Source of the DNA: Desulfobacterales bacterium
Lineage (GTDB): Bacteria > Desulfobacterota > Desulfobacteria > Desulfobacterales > UBA2174_A
Reading direction: 5' to 3'
DNA length: 27,701 bases
Assembly: GCA_025454075.1 (NCBI GenBank)
Contig: JALOPD010000032.1
Coordinates: 1-27,701 of the forward strand
In this document: positions 24,405-27,701 of the stretch, in pieces
How positions within the stretch are numbered: position 1 is the stretch's first letter
Layout of the letters: the number at the start of each line of letters is the position of its first letter
The notes under the pieces: generated by a model
What the model was told of the DNA's origin: nothing
The model's database searches: none
What the model saw: only the letters and a program-made list of their open reading frames with translations
Position numbers and translations under genes: made by a program

Positions 24405-25442
24405 TCAGCTCTCCCAGGACAGAACCACCTTGCCCGACTGCCCAGACCGCATCGCCTCGAAGCCCTTTTCGAATTCCGTGAAGTGGAAGCGGTGGGTGAT
24501 GACCGGGGTGATGTCCAGTCCGCCCTGGATCATGACGGTCATCTTGTACCAGGTCTCGTACATCTCGCGGCCGTAAATCCCCTTGAGGGTCAGGCTGTTG
24601 AAAATGACCATGTCCCAGTCGATGGGCGTGTCGTGCGGCAGGATGCCGAGCAGAGCGATCTTGCCGCCGTGGCACATGCCGGCCAGCATGTCGCGAAACG
24701 CCTGGGCGTTGCCGGACATTTCCAGGCCCACGTCGAAGCCTTCCTTCATCCCCAGCTTTTTCCGGGCGTCGGCGATGGAGTCCCGGCGAACGTCGAGAGC
24801 GATGGTCGCGCCCATTTTTTTAGCGATTTCCAACCGAAAAGGGTTCACGTCGGTCACCACCACGTGGCGTGCGCCCGCGTGCCGCACGATGGCGGCCGCC
24901 ATGCACCCGATCGGGCCTGCGCCGGTGATGAGCACGTCCTCGCCGAGCACGTCGAAGGAGAGTGCGGTGTGGGTGGCGTTGCCGAGCGGGTCGAAGCAGG
25001 AGAGCACGTCGGTGGGGATGGCGGGGTCGCAGTACCAGACGTTGGTGACCGGGATGCAGAGATACTCCGCGAATGCGCCCGGCCGGTTGACGCCGACCCC
25101 GCTCGTGTGCGGGCACAGGTGCCGGCGGCCCGCCAGGCAGTTGCGGCAGCGGCCGCACACCAGGTGGCCCTCGCCGGATACGAGATCGCCGACCTTGAAG
25201 TCGTGGACGTTGCCGCCGACCGCGGCCACGCGGCCCACGAACTCGTGGCCGACGGGCATGGGCACGGGGATGGTCTTCTGCGCCCATTCATCCCAGTTGT
25301 AGATGTGCACATCGGTGCCGCAGATGGAGGTCTTCTGGATCTTGATGAGCACGTCGTTGATGCCCATCTCCGGGACGGGCACATCCTCCAGCCAAAGCCC
25401 CGGTTCCGCTTTGGCTTTGACCAGCGCCTTCATGGTGTTCAT
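24405..25442 (-). CDS. tdh: L-threonine 3-dehydrogenase
   Basis: A zinc-dependent medium-chain dehydrogenase of 345 residues that oxidises threonine to 2-amino-3-ketobutyrate with NAD. It is closely similar to E. coli Tdh over its full length. The catalytic zinc ligands are C41 and H66-E67 ([19 protein letters not shown]). The structural zinc Cys set is C96, C99, C102 and C110. The NAD fold has GAGPIG. The C-terminus [15 protein letters not shown] is diagnostic. AGGAG lies 6 bp before ATG 25442; an ATG three codons later is the E. coli-like start. kbl follows after 196 bp. Confidence 0.97.
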   Translation of the reverse strand: MNTMKALVKAKAEPGLWLEDVPVPEMGINDVLIKIQKTSICGTDVHIYNWDEWAQKTIPVPMPVGHEFVGRVAAVGGNVHDFKVGDLVSGEGHLVCGRCRNCLAGRRHLCPHTSGVGVNRPGAFAEYLCIPVTNVWYCDPAIPTDVLSCFDPLGNATHTALSFDVLGEDVLITGAGPIGCMAAAIVRHAGARHVVVTDVNPFRLEIAKKMGATIALDVRRDSIADARKKLGMKEGFDVGLEMSGNAQAFRDMLAGMCHGGKIALLGILPHDTPIDWDMVIFNSLTLKGIYGREMYETWYKMTVMIQGGLDITPVITHRFHFTEFEKGFEAMRSGQSGKVVLSWES

Positions 25443-25515
25443 GGCCGGCTCCTGTCGGTCCGTGTGAAAGGGGCCTTCGATGGGGAGGGGGCAAGCGTCT
25501 CTCTAACCGGCGGCA

Positions 25516-25544
25516 AGTATGCTGGGCGGTGCCGCGCTTGTCAA
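25516..25544 (-). promoter_or_regulatory. Strong sigma-70 promoter for tdh
   Basis: On the minus strand, TTGACA (25539-25544, perfect) and CATACT (25516-25521) are separated by exactly 17 bp. The predicted leader is about 65-70 nt. It lies in the 148-bp gap downstream of the cpYpsA-like gene and shows that tdh-kbl can be transcribed on its own. Confidence 0.65.
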
Positions 25545-25590
25545 GCGGGATAACAGGCTTCGGCAGCGAACGAAAGCGCCGGCAGCGATC

Positions 25591-26412
25591 TTATTTGACG
25601 ATTCGGATTCGGTAGTTTTGTCTTATCGTGTTCAAGAGCCGCTCCATTATCCCGACGGCGGCTTCTTCGGCCGTCGGCGTGGGGCCGTCGCCGGAGAGGC
25701 CGCAGGATCGCAGCAGCTCTTCGTTGCCGGAGTCCAATCGAAACTCGGTCTTGATGGTTTGAACCAGGTCGGAGCCGAACGATTCAAGATCGTCCGCCAT
25801 CAGTTTGGCGATCAGAAACTTGTCTTTCGACGAGAGATCGGACAGGAGCAGTTCGACCACGTCATCCACGTTTTTGGGAAGCCTGGAGGGATCGAGCCGT
25901 TTCTTAAAGTCGACGAACGGGACATAGGGGGGAATTTTGATGTCGAACCGGATCAGGTGCGACACCACTTCCAGAATGCTTTTCGTCGCCTGGTACAGGT
26001 CCGGGTCGCTGCCGTCCCTGGGCCCGGCAACATTCAGCACATCGATGTCGTATTTCGAGAGCCATGACTTGATTTCAAGCGATGCCTGAAACGTGTCGTA
26101 TTGAGTCAAATCGACGTACAGCCAGGGTTTCCGATGTTTTTCAGCCGTTTCCCGGATATGCGCCAAGCTGCCGCTCAAGCTGCCGCGGTCGATGATCAAG
26201 GTGCCGTCGGAGTCCGCAACATTGAGCTCGGCCGGCACCTCGTCGCTTGAGCTGCGGATTTCCCTGAACCGGTAGGCGGCTGAATTCGGTCCGCCTTCAG
26301 CCAAGCGCCTCCCCGGCATCCACCCCCCATGGGGGATGTTCAGCTGGAGGGCCACATCGAGCGCCGCTCTGGCCGCCCCGCTCCGCCCGCTTGAAATGAT
26401 CTTTTTCAACAT
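25591..26412 (-). CDS. cpYpsA-like (putative molybdenum carrier / SLOG) protein with DUF6794-like C-terminus
   Basis: A protein of 273 residues. Residues 1-155 follow the circularly permuted YpsA pattern: IISSGRSGAARAALDVAL, NIPHGGWMPGRRLAEGGPN, NVADSDGTLII, KPWLYVDL and DVLNVAGPRDGSDPDLY. Residues about 165-273 look like the DUF6794 module (LPKNVDDVVELLLSDL, KLMADDLESFGSDLVQTIK, FRLDSGNEELLRSCG). YpsA/SLOG proteins bind nucleotides or nucleotide-derived ligands, and some sit in immunity systems. The usual loop GGQTGADRAAL is altered here to SGRSGAARAAL, losing Q, T and D. The gene is divergent from an HsdR gene. The domain names are recalled patterns, not search hits. Confidence 0.75.
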   Translation of the reverse strand: MLKKIISSGRSGAARAALDVALQLNIPHGGWMPGRRLAEGGPNSAAYRFREIRSSSDEVPAELNVADSDGTLIIDRGSLSGSLAHIRETAEKHRKPWLYVDLTQYDTFQASLEIKSWLSKYDIDVLNVAGPRDGSDPDLYQATKSILEVVSHLIRFDIKIPPYVPFVDFKKRLDPSRLPKNVDDVVELLLSDLSSKDKFLIAKLMADDLESFGSDLVQTIKTEFRLDSGNEELLRSCGLSGDGPTPTAEEAAVGIMERLLNTIRQNYRIRIVK

Positions 26413-26784
26413 GTAATTCGTTCTATCTTCGGCTGCCCGGATTGTTGAAAAATCCGTCGCAAATCGGCCGTATTCAGAGCCGTTCCTATAGAATCTTATC
26501 CCGATACCTATAAGTTGAAACTAATCCGGAACGCTCCGTCGTCAAGAGCGCTTCCCTTCCTGGCGCCCGCTCCTGTGGGTTCCTGACGGCAATCGGATAA
26601 ACGCCGCACCCCTGCGCAATGCTGCAGACGACCTCTTTCCTTCCGGCCCGATTCGTGTTGATTGTCGATCGATTTCAGCGTAAAACCCGAAACATGAGTC
26701 AAACTCGGTGGGAGCGGCCTTTCCCAGCGAAAGTACAACCCATCCCGCTTCTCATCCGTTTCCGGCACTCCGAGGACCGGATCC
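26413..26784. other. Divergent intergenic region between the cpYpsA-like gene and hsdR
   Basis: About 370 bp, mixed composition. It holds a candidate hsdR promoter and a partial REP-like start (GTGGGAGCGGCCT at 26708-26720). The overlapping frames here look like chance. No RNA gene was recognised. Confidence 0.6.
26658..26686 (+). promoter_or_regulatory. Candidate sigma-70 promoter for hsdR
   Basis: TTGATT (26658-26663) and TAAAAC (26681-26686) are 17 bp apart; each matches four of six consensus positions. It would give a leader of about 90 nt. Weak evidence. Confidence 0.28.
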
Positions 26785-27701
26785 ATGCCTGAAGAGCTTG
26801 AGTGGAAAACGCGCAAGGAACGTGTCGACCGTAAGCTCAAGTCCCTCCAGCCCGCCTGGTCGATCGCCAAGTACCGGCCGGGCATCGATACCGCCGCGCT
26901 TGCCTGCCACGCCGTTGAAGAATACCCCACCCGCAGCGGCCCCGCCGACTACGCCCTGTTCGTGAAGGGCCGATTATTGGGCATCATCGAAGCCAAGAAA
27001 GTCGGCGTGGGGCCCGCCGGGGTCCTGGAGCAGGCCAAGCGTTACGCGCGGGGAGCCGAAGACGGACCCGGAAATTGGTGCGGATACCGGGTGCCGTTTC
27101 TTTATTCGACCAACGGCGAGGTCATCCATTTTGTCGATGTCCGCGCCGAAAAATACATCTCCCGCAGGATCAACCGGTTTCACACGGCGGATGCGCTGGC
27201 CGAGATGTTCGGCCGGGAGTCCGGATTTGAATGGTTCCGGGAGCATCCCGTACGGATCGAAAGGCTGCGGCCATACCAGAAAAAGGCCATCGAAGCGGTG
27301 GAATCGGCCATTGCCAAGGGCAAGCGCGCCATGCTGGTCGCCATGGCGACCGGCACCGGCAAGACCTTCATGACCGTGGCCCAGATTTACCGCTTCCTGG
27401 AATCCAAGGCCATGCGGCGGGTGCTGTTCCTGGTGGACCGCCGGGCGCTGGCGGCTCAGGCAGTGCGGGAGTTTGCGGCGTTCAACACGCCCAAGGGCCT
27501 CAAGTTCGACCAGGAATACGACGTTTTCAGCCAACGCTTCCGCCGGGAAGACTTCGACGACGAAAAACCCTACGACCCGAAGGTGCTGCCCGGCAGCTAT
27601 CTCACCGCGCCCCAGCCCTCGCATACCTTCGTGTACGTCTCCACCATTCAGCGCATGGCCGTCAACCTGTTCGGCTGGGAGGGCGCGTTCGCGCAGACCG
27701 C
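26785..27701 (+). CDS. hsdR: Type I restriction enzyme R subunit HsdR (3' partial)
   Basis: The frame is open from ATG 26785 to the window end (305 residues seen). The N-terminal endonuclease domain has a PD-(D/E)XK motif: D55 (GPADYALF) and E69-A-K71 (GIIEAKK). The SF2 translocase begins at about residue 160 (RLRPYQKKAIEAVESAI), with Walker A MATGTGKT near 186-193 and the VLFLVDRRALAAQA motif. HsdR cuts DNA after ATP-driven translocation, together with HsdM and HsdS. Neither of those is in the window; they should lie to the right. GAGGA sits 8 bp before the ATG. Confidence 0.9.
   Translation, partial: MPEELEWKTRKERVDRKLKSLQPAWSIAKYRPGIDTAALACHAVEEYPTRSGPADYALFVKGRLLGIIEAKKVGVGPAGVLEQAKRYARGAEDGPGNWCGYRVPFLYSTNGEVIHFVDVRAEKYISRRINRFHTADALAEMFGRESGFEWFREHPVRIERLRPYQKKAIEAVESAIAKGKRAMLVAMATGTGKTFMTVAQIYRFLESKAMRRVLFLVDRRALAAQAVREFAAFNTPKGLKFDQEYDVFSQRFRREDFDDEKPYDPKVLPGSYLTAPQPSHTFVYVSTIQRMAVNLFGWEGAFAQT

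Noticed and set aside
26508..26930. A 140-codon minus-strand frame overlapping the hsdR start
   Set aside because: It overlaps the well-supported HsdR nuclease domain and lacks any recognisable domain.
1..27701. CRISPR arrays, tRNA or rRNA genes, transposases, phage genes
   Set aside because: None seen by reading; no regularly spaced repeats and no transposase or integrase motifs in any frame.

Overview
The window is a GC-rich chromosomal segment from a Gram-negative bacterium. It holds about 28 genes, a few of them incomplete. An outer-membrane secretin with a pilMNOPQ cluster, several lipoproteins, a sigma-54-type response regulator with a matching -24/-12 promoter, and a LysR regulator close to those of sulfate reducers all point to Desulfobacterota (the former Deltaproteobacteria). 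That placement is inference from gene families; no rRNA or phylogenetic marker was tested.

Layout. Positions 1-4616 (+) hold a Fur-type metalloregulator fused to a FeoA domain (cut by the window start), a PflX-like radical SAM protein, a metallophosphatase, a secreted SH3b protein, a PfkB/adenosine-type kinase and a membrane-anchored TPR protein. Positions 4690-7519 (-) hold a two-component system: a two-TM histidine kinase and an NtrC-type regulator whose receiver and AAA+ parts lie in different frames. Positions 7520-8137 are a regulatory stretch with a sigma-54 promoter, a dyad and a tandem AT-rich repeat. Positions 8138-14236 (+) are a tight type IV pilus operon: a small HTH protein, then pilM, pilN, pilO, pilP and pilQ. 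Positions 14337-17945 (-) hold serS, thrC and a TPR lipoprotein. Three single genes follow: 5-formyltetrahydrofolate cyclo-ligase (+), a 2-TM RCK potassium channel (-) and pcm (+).

Positions 20766-26412 (-) run, in transcription order, through a cpYpsA-DUF6794-like protein, tdh, kbl, rsmD, coaD and a LysR regulator. Tdh and Kbl together convert threonine to glycine and acetyl-CoA, so threonine synthesis (thrC) and breakdown lie about 6 kb apart. At the right edge (26785 onward, +) the first third or so of a type I restriction subunit HsdR begins, divergent from the cpYpsA-like gene.

Most of the window is housekeeping. Points that stand out are: the Fur-FeoA fusion; the broken response regulator beside an apparently intact sigma-54 promoter facing the pilus operon; long nested dyads at convergent gene ends that lack U-tracts; a non-canonical K+ filter (TVGYQE); and the cpYpsA-DUF6794 protein with a rewritten nucleotide loop next to a restriction system. 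I did not find a clearly new multi-gene system. The cpYpsA/HsdR edge is the best place to look, but most of it lies outside the window.
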